A stretch of DNA of 64,000 nt from an uncultured Oscillospiraceae bacterium (GTDB lineage Bacteria; Bacillota; Clostridia; Oscillospirales; Ruminococcaceae). The stretch lies in the NCBI GenBank assembly GCA_947522735.1, contig CANNTZ010000003.1, positions 1-64,000 on the forward strand. Reading direction: 5' to 3'. Below, piece after piece: positions 35,931-43,473 of the stretch (position 1 is its first letter; each line of letters opens with the position of its first letter). The notes below the pieces were generated by a model that saw only the letters and a program-made list of their open reading frames with translations, was not told where the DNA came from and ran no database searches. The position numbers and the translations under genes are program-made.

Positions 35931-37577
35931 ATGAGCTTTTACAGGAGACAACCTGATATCATCATCCGCAACGGCAAGATTGCGGATGGCACCGGAAACC
36001 CGTCCTACTACGCCGACATCGCGATAATCGGCGACCGTATAGACTATATCGGCGATCTCAGGGGCGTCGATGCGCCGTTGGATATCGACGCGCATCACAA
36101 ATACGTCACCCCCGGCTTCATCGACAGCCACTCCCACACCGATGAGACCATCTGGGGCAACCCCGAGGCCAAAAGCTCGGTCTATCAGGGCGTGACCACC
36201 GAGATCGTCGGCAACTGCGGCTATTCCATGAGCACCCACATGGATGGAGTGAAATGGGATGAAAAGGGCGACGGCATAGACTGCGTATACAATCTTCCCG
36301 GCCCCGTTTATCCCAAGGGCTCGCTTGCGGCCTCGCTTGACAAGGCTGAGAGGATGGGCGCCTCCGTCAACACCGCCTGGCTTTGCGGACACAATGCTCT
36401 GCGCACTCTGGCCGGGCTTTCCACGCGCGATTATACCGAGGAGCAGTTCAAGGTCATGGCGGATTTTCTGCGCGAGGCGATGGAGGCCGGATTTATCGGC
36501 TTCTCCACCGGACTTGAATTTGTTCCAAGCGTCGTCTGCCGTCCGGAGGAGGTCGAGCGTCTTGCGGCCATTGCGGCGGAATACGACGCCAACTACTCCA
36601 CCCACATGCGCGACGAGGGCACCTATATCCTTGAAGCCATCAACGAGTTCCTCAACGTCATCCGCAAGACCGGTCTGCGCGGAACCGTCTCACACCTCAA
36701 CGTCAAATACGACAACGGCGTGCCAAACGAATATCTTTTCAAGGGGATGCAGATGCTCAAGGACGCCCGCGACATCGAGCACCTGAACGTCATGTGCGAC
36801 ATGCTCCCGACCTGCTTTGCAACCGGAGGCGCGCTGGCAATGCTTCCCCCGTGGCTTTATGCCGACGGCTGGGACAAGGCGCGCGAAATCATGGCGACCG
36901 AGAAGGGGCGCGCGCGCATCCGCGCCGACTTCCGCCGCTACTGGCGCTTTCTTGACGCCGACCAGTGGGACCGTCTGCTATACATTCAACCCGACTATAT
37001 TCCAGAATACAGCACGCGTCCCTTCGCCGAGCTCGTCGCAGAATCCGGCAAATCGCCGTTCGATTTCTTCATCGACGTCATGCAGGCAGCTCCGACCATC
37101 GAGGCGGCGAACGCGGTTTACATGCAGGGAACCGTTTTCCGTGAGCAGACGATGATAGACAGCGTCGTCACCGACCCGATTTATATGTGGATGACCGACA
37201 ACTTCACCACCGTCGAGGACGGCCCGCTCGCCGCCATTACCGCCAATGTTCAGAATTATATGAGCATGACCTACTTCTTCACCCGCTATGTCCGCGACCT
37301 CGGCGTCATCTCCATCGAAAAGGCGCTGACCAAGGTCTCCTCCGTTCCGGCGCGCCACTTCAGGCTTGAGGGACGCGGCGTTCTGGCCGAGGGCAACTTT
37401 GCGGATATCAACGTCTTTGATCTCAATGCGCTCAGGATAAATTCCACCTTCTCTGAGGTCAGCCGCTACAGCAGCGGCATGGATTACGTCATCGTCAACG
37501 GCAGGCCGGTCATCGCACAGGGCGAGCACACCGGCGAGCGCGCCGGACGCGTGCTCAGACACATGCCCAAAAAGTGA
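35931..37577 (+). CDS. D-aminoacylase / N-acyl-D-amino-acid deacylase family amidohydrolase
   Basis: This 548-residue amidohydrolase has an N-terminal beta-sandwich strand set (DIIIRNGKIADGTG) and the metal motif GFIDSHSHTD (about 62-71). A bridging region NCGYS, the GFSTGLEFVP segment, THMRDEG and GTVSHLN contribute further metal ligands. C-terminally, GRGVLAEGNFADINVFD closes the sandwich, as in dihydroorotase-like enzymes. Family members hydrolyse N-acyl-D-amino acids or related D-amino-acid peptides, perhaps from cell-wall material. GGAGGA precedes the ATG. No signal peptide is present. Confidence 0.88.
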   Translation: MSFYRRQPDIIIRNGKIADGTGNPSYYADIAIIGDRIDYIGDLRGVDAPLDIDAHHKYVTPGFIDSHSHTDETIWGNPEAKSSVYQGVTTEIVGNCGYSMSTHMDGVKWDEKGDGIDCVYNLPGPVYPKGSLAASLDKAERMGASVNTAWLCGHNALRTLAGLSTRDYTEEQFKVMADFLREAMEAGFIGFSTGLEFVPSVVCRPEEVERLAAIAAEYDANYSTHMRDEGTYILEAINEFLNVIRKTGLRGTVSHLNVKYDNGVPNEYLFKGMQMLKDARDIEHLNVMCDMLPTCFATGGALAMLPPWLYADGWDKAREIMATEKGRARIRADFRRYWRFLDADQWDRLLYIQPDYIPEYSTRPFAELVAESGKSPFDFFIDVMQAAPTIEAANAVYMQGTVFREQTMIDSVVTDPIYMWMTDNFTTVEDGPLAAITANVQNYMSMTYFFTRYVRDLGVISIEKALTKVSSVPARHFRLEGRGVLAEGNFADINVFDLNALRINSTFSEVSRYSSGMDYVIVNGRPVIAQGEHTGERAGRVLRHMPKK

Positions 37578-37589
37578 CGGCTTCGGCAA

Positions 37590-37630
37590 AACGGCTTCGG
37601 CTGGGAAACTCCCGGTCGAAGCCGTTTTTC
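37590..37630 (+). terminator. Bidirectional terminator between D-aminoacylase and barstar genes
   Basis: AACGGCTTCG (37590-37599) pairs with CGAAGCCGTT (37617-37626), followed on the plus strand by TTTTT. The minus strand reads GTTTTG after the stem, so it can also end the convergent barnase/barstar transcript. Confidence 0.8.
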
Positions 37631-37645
37631 ATATTCGCTTTGCGT

Positions 37646-37915
37646 CTATCGCAGCTCAAACTCGACAGAGCCGTCCGCCGCCGCAGCCTCAAAGGCTTCG
37701 GTCAGCCTTTGCGTATAGCAGCCGAGGCTCCAGCGCAGCGTGTCCGCGTTTTCAATCACGATACGCGCGCCGTTCAGCTCGCCAAGGCAGTCGTAGAGCG
37801 CGTCGAGATTGCCGCCGTAATATTCCGGAAAGTCGAGCTTTTCCGCGATATAGCGGTGCGTTTCTCTGACAGTCGTCATTCTGCGCGCGTCAAGCGTCAC
37901 CGTTTTTTTCTCCAC
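37646..37915 (-). CDS. Barstar-family ribonuclease inhibitor
   Basis: This 89-residue protein carries the barstar core FPEYYGGNLDALYDCL (about 29-44), including both Asp residues that plug the barnase active site. The start is GTG at 37915, seven bases after GAGGAG; longer in-frame readings lie inside the upstream nuclease gene. It follows the nuclease gene by 4 bp, so the two are translated together. It has no signal peptide and would protect the cytoplasm from the cognate nuclease before export. Confidence 0.88.
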   Translation of the reverse strand: MEKKTVTLDARRMTTVRETHRYIAEKLDFPEYYGGNLDALYDCLGELNGARIVIENADTLRWSLGCYTQRLTEAFEAAAADGSVEFELR

Positions 37916-37919
37916 AATA

Positions 37920-38528
37920 TCACTCCTCTCCGTAAAGCAGCTCAAACGTCTCATAGTGATCCCCGGTATAGTAGACAAGGCCGTCGTTTGAGAACACAAT
38001 GCGCTTTGCCCCGCGCGCTTCCGCGCCGCGCGTGTCGATATCGCACTCGGTATATATGCGTCCCTCGGCGTCGGGCAGTCTGCCCTCGCGGTTGCCGAAG
38101 CGGTCCCCGCCAATGCTGCATCCCTCGGCATACGGCTCCAGCGAGCCGCCGGACCAACCCAGCTCCCGCGCCTCGCGCTTGGTGATGAAGTTTTCCGGCA
38201 GATGTCCATAGGTGTGAATGTAGAGCGCGACGTCCTCCTTGGAGGTGTATTCGCCGTCCTCGGCTATCGTTGGCGCCTCCTCCCGAGATGCCTCCACCGG
38301 TGCGTCCTCTTCGCCGGAGCCGTCCTCCGCTCCCGAAATATCCTCCTGCGGAGTGCTTTCGCCGTCCGGCGCAGCTCGACCGTCGCTCAGCTCATAGCCT
38401 GAATAGCCGCTCGGCTCGCCATAGATATCCGAAAGCACGGCGCAGCCCGCCAGTGAGAACGCCGCCGCCAGCGCCAGCAGCAGGCACAGCAGCCGTAGCG
38501 CCAAAAATCGTTTTTTGCGGTTTTTCAT
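37920..38528 (-). CDS. Barnase-type ribonuclease with lipoprotein signal and acidic linker
   Basis: This 202-residue protein has a signal peptide with lipobox SLAGC (Cys near 29), an acidic low-complexity linker (about 50-95, rich in E, D, S and P) and a C-terminal barnase/RNase N1 domain. Conserved segments are HLPENFITKREARELGW, SIGGDRFGNREGRLP, the catalytic Glu in YTECDI, Arg in ARGAKRI and His in TGDHYETFELL. All key barnase catalytic residues appear present. GGAGGT four bases upstream sets the start at 38528. Barnase itself is secreted free; lipid tethering here is inferred from the lipobox. Confidence 0.88.
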   Translation of the reverse strand: MKNRKKRFLALRLLCLLLALAAAFSLAGCAVLSDIYGEPSGYSGYELSDGRAAPDGESTPQEDISGAEDGSGEEDAPVEASREEAPTIAEDGEYTSKEDVALYIHTYGHLPENFITKREARELGWSGGSLEPYAEGCSIGGDRFGNREGRLPDAEGRIYTECDIDTRGAEARGAKRIVFSNDGLVYYTGDHYETFELLYGEE

Positions 38529-38575
38529 ATTGACCTCCATCGTGATATTATGCAACAATTATCCATGCAGCAGCG

Positions 38576-39442
38576 TTATGCCCCGTCGCCCGTCCGGATA
38601 TAACTGTCGTAGAATTGTTCCTGAAAGCGCACTGCGTCCTCCATCTCCGCTCTTGTGAAGCTCATGCCGTCCGGCGCTGCGATAAGCTTGTCCTCGTCGT
38701 CGTTCCGGCGGTATACGACACCTATTATGCGGCAATCGTATTCGCCAACAGGCTCGCTCACTCCCATCAGATAGACGTCCAGCTCCTCGCCGTCGCCGCC
38801 GGTCACGCCGGGGATGTAGCCGTAGTTTATCGGGTATTCGAGCGCATATCCCGCCCCGTGACGGATATGTCCGACCGGCCGGTCTATTATGATATGCGCT
38901 CTTTTGCCAAGCCACGACCACACCAGCGCCTTGCGCAGCATATGCAAGATGATCTCGCTCTTGCTCTCGGTATAGGCTGCGCGGCAATGCGGATAGCGCG
39001 CGGCAAGCCGGAGCTTTACCGCCTCGTAGCGCCTCGCCTCATCCGGAAAGCGGGTCAGATAGTCGCGAAAATTCAGGTAATTGCACCACTCCGCACCGCC
39101 GTAGCTCACCACGTGGATGTGATGTGTGCGGATGTCCGCGGCAAAATCGCCGCAGGAAAAAAATCGCTGCCATTCGTTGTCGTTCATCGGGCGGTGTATG
39201 AAGCCGTTTCGCTCCAGCTGCGGGATGAACGGCAGGATATCGTCCGGCTCGCCCATCCCGACGGCGATATCGATCACCGGCTTTGCGCAGATGTGCGGTA
39301 TCGCGGTGCTGCCGACGTGCTGTGCGTCGCGCACCGCGCCGCCCAATATTCTCTCAAGCGTGGACAACGTCTCCCGCGCGAGCTGTTCCCACGCGGGATC
39401 GTGCGGCAAAAGCTGCACCTCGTTTCTTTTCAGTCCGATCAT
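38576..39442 (-). CDS. GrpB-type nucleotidyltransferase fused to inorganic pyrophosphatase-like domain
   Basis: This 288-residue protein has two domains. Residues about 8-170 match the GrpB/UPF0157 family (LLPHDPAWEQLA, QHVGSTAIPHICAKPVIDIAVG, CNYLNFRDYLTRFPDEARRY). Residues about 180-270 match a type I inorganic pyrophosphatase (GYALEYPINYGYIPG, DGEELDVYLMG, DDEDKLIAAP), with several but not all acidic metal ligands kept: Glu replaces one Asp in the DGDPxD motif. A nucleotidyl-transfer reaction coupled to pyrophosphate removal is a plausible but untested reading. It is upstream of the barnase pair on the same strand. Confidence 0.82.
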   Translation of the reverse strand: MIGLKRNEVQLLPHDPAWEQLARETLSTLERILGGAVRDAQHVGSTAIPHICAKPVIDIAVGMGEPDDILPFIPQLERNGFIHRPMNDNEWQRFFSCGDFAADIRTHHIHVVSYGGAEWCNYLNFRDYLTRFPDEARRYEAVKLRLAARYPHCRAAYTESKSEIILHMLRKALVWSWLGKRAHIIIDRPVGHIRHGAGYALEYPINYGYIPGVTGGDGEELDVYLMGVSEPVGEYDCRIIGVVYRRNDDEDKLIAAPDGMSFTRAEMEDAVRFQEQFYDSYIRTGDGA

Positions 39443-39484
39443 GCTACGCCTCCATTATGCAACATTTTCCCATTTTTATATTAC

Positions 39485-40273
39485 TCACAGCCCCGGATTC
39501 CTGCGGTACTCCCTCGGAGACATTGCGTAACGTCCGGAAAACCTCCGGCTGAAATACAGCGCGTCGTCAAAGCCGCACTCTGCGGCTATCCTTTTCACCG
39601 GCAGCTCCGTTGTTTTCAGCATCACCGAGGCTTTGGACAAGCGGTAGTCGTTGAGATATGCTATCGGTGTCTTTCCCGTGGCGGCTCGAAACGCCGAATA
39701 CAGCCCCGGCTCCGACATGTACACCATCGCCGCAAGCTGCGATATCGTGATGTGCTCGCAATAATTTTTCTCCATATATTCAAGCGCTGGCGCTATCTCG
39801 TCGATCTGCCGCGTGTTTTTCTCGGCGGCGATCAGCAGCAGCAGCTTTATAAGCTGATAGGCTGCGCTCATCCGGTCGCATACGTCCTCCGCAAGGATTA
39901 TCCCGTCAATCGCGGCGGTAATTTCGCCGTTAAACTCCTCCGGCGCGAGCACGGGAAAAGAATAGGCCAGATCGAGCGGATAACGTCCGTTCACCGTCGC
40001 GTCAAGGAATATCCAGCGCGCCCTCATGCGCCCGCTATCAGCGTCTATTCGGTGCGTTATCGTCTGACGGACGTTTGCGGGCGCGATAAATATGCCGCCC
40101 TCGCCGGTGCTGCGCTCGCAGCCTGCGCCAAGCCGGATATCGTAGCTGCCCTCGACCGCCTGAACCACCGAGAGAAACGGAAGGGATTTGATGTGCCGCA
40201 GGCCCTCGATCTCGCCTCCATTATCGACCGCACCGTGAGACAGCATGTTTATCGTGACAGCGTCTATCCTCAT
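39485..40273 (-). CDS. AraC-family transcriptional regulator, divergent to the glycyl radical enzyme
   Basis: This 262-residue regulator has an N-terminal cupin-like sensor (SVVQAVEGSYDIRLGAG, IFIAPANVRQTI) and a C-terminal AraC double helix-turn-helix (about 165-260, including IAAECGFDDALYFSRRFSGRYAMSP split over two helices). AAGGTGAGG precedes the ATG at 40273. Its promoter is back-to-back with that of the glycyl radical enzyme operon, so it probably controls that operon and itself. The inducer is unknown. Confidence 0.87.
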   Translation of the reverse strand: MRIDAVTINMLSHGAVDNGGEIEGLRHIKSLPFLSVVQAVEGSYDIRLGAGCERSTGEGGIFIAPANVRQTITHRIDADSGRMRARWIFLDATVNGRYPLDLAYSFPVLAPEEFNGEITAAIDGIILAEDVCDRMSAAYQLIKLLLLIAAEKNTRQIDEIAPALEYMEKNYCEHITISQLAAMVYMSEPGLYSAFRAATGKTPIAYLNDYRLSKASVMLKTTELPVKRIAAECGFDDALYFSRRFSGRYAMSPREYRRNPGL

Positions 40274-40290
40274 TTTCCTCACCTTATAGT

Positions 40291-40319
40291 ATTGTACATG
40301 TTTTTGATAGTTTTGTCAA
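40291..40319 (-). promoter_or_regulatory. Promoter of the AraC regulator gene
   Basis: On the minus strand, TTGACA (40319-40314) and TACAAT (40296-40291) have a 17-bp spacer. The -35 box directly abuts the -35 box of the opposite promoter. Confidence 0.82.
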
Positions 40320-40348
40320 TTGTCACGCACCAGACTGCAAAATATAAT
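40320..40348 (+). promoter_or_regulatory. Promoter of the glycyl radical enzyme operon
   Basis: TTGTCA (40320-40325) and TATAAT (40343-40348) have a 17-bp spacer. GGAGGGAG at 40393-40400 serves the ATG at 40409. Confidence 0.8.
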
Positions 40349-40408
40349 TTAACTGTATATATTCGGAGCAGGTTGTCAGACAAGATATCTATGGAGGGAG
40401 ACGACTGT

Positions 40409-42538
40409 ATGGAATTTTTGTCATCGTCCGGAGGGGTGCGTCCGGTGTGGCTGAGTGATGAGACGCGGCGCTTTGCCTGGGATTCGCTGAACCACAGGTA
40501 CGGGCTGGAGACCATGAATACGGAATGTGTCGAGATGGACGGCGTTGAAGGCCTTGAGACGCTCTCACCGGTCAAAAAATACGACGCGGCTATACGAAAA
40601 ATAGCGCTTGAAGCGCCTGTGCGCATCTGCGAAAACGAGCGCGTCAGCGGCGCTGCGACACTTGGCGCGGCGATACGGCACGTGGTTCCGGCAAGCTTCG
40701 GCGGGAGATATCCGTTTGACTCGGTGAGTCATCTCACCATAGACTTTTCCACTGTGCTGCGCGAAGGAATCAACGGTATTGCGTGGCGCGTCGGCAAGGC
40801 ACTGAAGCGCTGCATCGAGCCGGAAAAGCGTGAATTTCTCGAAAGCTGCACAAGCTGCATCGAAAGCATGAGGCTGTGGCATGCGCGCTATCTCGACGCG
40901 CTGCGCACTCTCCCAGACTACAGGAGGAACTACGAAAACCTGCTGCGCGTGCCGTTCGAGCCGGCGTCAAATTTTTACGAGGCGGTGCAGAGCCTGTGGT
41001 TCACCTTTGCCTTTGTGAGGCTTTGCGGCAACTGGCCCGGCATTGGCCGCATTGACCGGATGCTCGGCGGCTATCTTCGGGAGGATCTGCGCACCGGGCG
41101 GCTGAGCCTCGAAGATGCGCGCGAGATACTCGCCCACCTCTTTATCAAGGGCTGCGAGTGGATAACCGGAGCCGAATGCGTCAGCGGAGACGCGCAGCAC
41201 TATCAGAATTTAGTGCTTTCCGGCGTTGACGAGGACGGGAACGAGGCGACAAACGAGGTGACATACCTCGTTCTCGATATCATATCCGAGCTTGGCATCG
41301 GCGATTTTCCGACGACGGTGCGTATAAACAGCCGCACGTCTCCTGAGCTGCTGCGACGCGTGGCTGAGACGATAAGCTACGGCGGCGGCGCGGTCGCGGT
41401 TTACAACGAGGAGCTTGTGCTGCGTGCGCTTGTGAGCTATGGTTATCCACTGCGTGAGGCGCGCGCCTTTGCGAACGACGGCTGCTGGGAGGTGCAGATC
41501 CCCGGCAAAACCCGCTTTACATATAATCCGTTCGATTCTCTGGAGCTGCTGCAACGCACGACATTGGATAAATATTCTGATCATATACATTTTGACAGCT
41601 TTGAGCAGCTATATGCGCGCTATATATCCGACCTGCGCGGATGCGTCGGAGACATCTTCAGCTACGTCAGGAATAACCTCCTTGAACGCCGCGGCGACAA
41701 ATGGATCTGGCGGCAATCGACGCCCTGCACCGTGGTGTCGCTGTTCGAGGGAGACTGCATCGAAAAGGGGCTCTCATATCTGGAGGGCGGTGCTGTCTAT
41801 CACGTCTTGTCGCCGCACATTGGCGGCCTGCCCGACACGGCGAACAGCCTTTACGCAATAAAAAAGCTGGTTTTTGATGAGAAGAAGCTCAGCCTTGGCG
41901 AGCTTATGAGCATTTTGCGTGCAAATTGGGAGGGCAACGAGACGCTGCGGCAATACGTGCTCAACCGCTACAAATGGTACGGCAACGACAACGACGAGGT
42001 CGATTTGCTGGCGGCGCGGCTGCTCGGCGACTTCGCAGACATATGCGCGGAATTTGACGGACTCACTCCATATTGCTTTCCGGCAGGCGTCAGCACCTTC
42101 GGTCGGCAGATCGAATGGGCGCCTCGCCGCTTTGCCTGTGCCTTTGGCAGCCGCGCGCACGAGGTGCTTTCCGGCAATCTTTCACCGACGCCCGGCACCG
42201 ATACCGAGGGCGCGACTGCGGTGATAAGGTCATACTGCAAGGCGGATCTGAGCCGTCAGGTCACGGGCGCGGCGTTGGATATCCGACTTCTGCCGCAGTG
42301 CCTCGAGGGCAACGAGGGCATCGACGCTATCGCAGGGCTGATCCGCGGCTTCACGGCTCTTGGAGGCTTCTTTATGCAGCTCGACGTCGTGGACGACAAG
42401 CTATTGCGACGCGCGCAGGAGCACCCGGAGGAGTATCAGACGCTGTCTGTGCGCGTCTCGGGCTGGAACGCGCGCTTCGTCACGCTCAACCGCGAGTGGC
42501 AGGACATGATAATCGGCAGAACGGAGCAGAGCATATGA
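40409..42538 (+). CDS. Glycyl radical enzyme of the pyruvate formate-lyase superfamily, unassigned substrate
   Basis: This 709-residue protein has a C-terminal glycyl radical motif RVSGWNARFV with the radical-bearing Gly near residue 685, and an active-site cysteine in NDGCWE (Cys359). The single Cys in GCxE sets it with the dehydratase/lyase branch (diol dehydratase, CutC, decarboxylases) and not with true pyruvate formate-lyase, which has a Cys pair. It is shorter than typical members (about 780-850). Trp follows both signature residues where Tyr or Val is usual. The GGAGGGAG site fixes the start; the long open frame upstream runs antisense through other genes. The activase gene overlaps it by 4 bp. 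Confidence 0.88.
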   Translation: MEFLSSSGGVRPVWLSDETRRFAWDSLNHRYGLETMNTECVEMDGVEGLETLSPVKKYDAAIRKIALEAPVRICENERVSGAATLGAAIRHVVPASFGGRYPFDSVSHLTIDFSTVLREGINGIAWRVGKALKRCIEPEKREFLESCTSCIESMRLWHARYLDALRTLPDYRRNYENLLRVPFEPASNFYEAVQSLWFTFAFVRLCGNWPGIGRIDRMLGGYLREDLRTGRLSLEDAREILAHLFIKGCEWITGAECVSGDAQHYQNLVLSGVDEDGNEATNEVTYLVLDIISELGIGDFPTTVRINSRTSPELLRRVAETISYGGGAVAVYNEELVLRALVSYGYPLREARAFANDGCWEVQIPGKTRFTYNPFDSLELLQRTTLDKYSDHIHFDSFEQLYARYISDLRGCVGDIFSYVRNNLLERRGDKWIWRQSTPCTVVSLFEGDCIEKGLSYLEGGAVYHVLSPHIGGLPDTANSLYAIKKLVFDEKKLSLGELMSILRANWEGNETLRQYVLNRYKWYGNDNDEVDLLAARLLGDFADICAEFDGLTPYCFPAGVSTFGRQIEWAPRRFACAFGSRAHEVLSGNLSPTPGTDTEGATAVIRSYCKADLSRQVTGAALDIRLLPQCLEGNEGIDAIAGLIRGFTALGGFFMQLDVVDDKLLRRAQEHPEEYQTLSVRVSGWNARFVTLNREWQDMIIGRTEQSI

Positions 42539-43428
42539 CTGGCGATATCACCTCCATGAACGTCTTCGTGACCGGCATCCAGAGATTCTGTATGCATGAC
42601 GGCCCTGGGATACGCACGACCGTATTCCTCAAGGGCTGCCCTATGCGCTGCTGGTGGTGCCACAACCCCGAAGCTCAGCGCGTCGGACAGCAGATATTTT
42701 ACACCACTTCACGCTGCATCGGCTGTGAGGGCTGCGCCGCCGTCTGCCCGATGCGCGCACACCGCTTTGAGGACGGCGCGCATGTCTTTGACCGCTCGCG
42801 CTGCGTCTGCTGCGGGCGCTGCGCCGAGGCTTGCCCGTCAAATGCACTGGAAGCGGCCGGCAAACTCATGAGCGTAGGCGACATTCTTGCCACAGTAAGA
42901 CGCGACGCGGCGTTTTACGGCGCAGACGGCGGGATGACACTCTCCGGCGGCGAGCCCATGGCACATCCGCGGGCGGCGCTCGCGCTTTTGAAGGCGGCAA
43001 AAGCGGAGGGAATCGACACGGCAGTGGAAACATGCGGCTATTTTGATGAAAATCTGCTGCCTGAATTGTGTAGCCATGCCAATCTGCTGCTTTGGGATAT
43101 CAAGGACAGCGACCCCGCGCGGCATCTGCAAAACACCGGAGTCGAGCTTGCACCGGTGCTCGCCAATCTGCGGCGTGCCGACATGCTCGGCACAAAAATA
43201 CGGCTCAGATGTATAATCATACAAGGAGTCAACTATTTTGGCCCTGACTGCGAGCACGTCCGGAAAATATCCGAGCTGAAAAACGAGCTGAAAAGCTGTG
43301 CCGGCGTGGATCTCATCCCCTATCACCCGATGGGGGACAGCAAATGCGAGCGGCTTGGGATGCCCTACTGGGGTGGACGCGAATACGTCCCTGACAAGTG
43401 CGAGCTTGCCGGTATGGTCATAAAATAG
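42535..43428 (+). CDS. Glycyl radical enzyme activating enzyme (radical SAM)
   Basis: This 297-residue protein carries the radical SAM motif Cx3Cx2C (Cys35, Cys39, Cys42 in GCPMRCWWC) and a ferredoxin-like insert with two 4Fe-4S motifs (CIGCEGCAAVC from 61, CVCCGRCAEAC from 90). TLSGGEPM binds SAM. The insert is typical of activases for non-PFL glycyl radical enzymes. It installs the radical on the partner encoded just upstream. The ATG overlaps the partner's stop (ATGA), and GGAG lies upstream inside the partner gene. Confidence 0.93.
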   Translation: MTGDITSMNVFVTGIQRFCMHDGPGIRTTVFLKGCPMRCWWCHNPEAQRVGQQIFYTTSRCIGCEGCAAVCPMRAHRFEDGAHVFDRSRCVCCGRCAEACPSNALEAAGKLMSVGDILATVRRDAAFYGADGGMTLSGGEPMAHPRAALALLKAAKAEGIDTAVETCGYFDENLLPELCSHANLLLWDIKDSDPARHLQNTGVELAPVLANLRRADMLGTKIRLRCIIIQGVNYFGPDCEHVRKISELKNELKSCAGVDLIPYHPMGDSKCERLGMPYWGGREYVPDKCELAGMVIK

Positions 43429-43464
43429 AAAAGGCTTGCAGGATCGGGTCAATCCTGCAAGCCT
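43421..43464 (-). terminator. Terminator between activase and spoIIE (convergent)
   Basis: A perfect 13-bp stem pairs 43432-43444 with 43452-43464 around a 7-nt loop. The minus strand continues TTTCTATTTTA, so it mainly ends spoIIE and can serve the convergent operon too. Confidence 0.8.
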
Positions 43465-43473
43465 CCTGCACAT

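Noticed and set aside
38615..40408. In-frame extension of the glycyl radical enzyme by about 600 codons upstream
   Set aside because: It runs antisense through the GrpB fusion and AraC genes; the real start at 40409 has a promoter and GGAGGGAG site.
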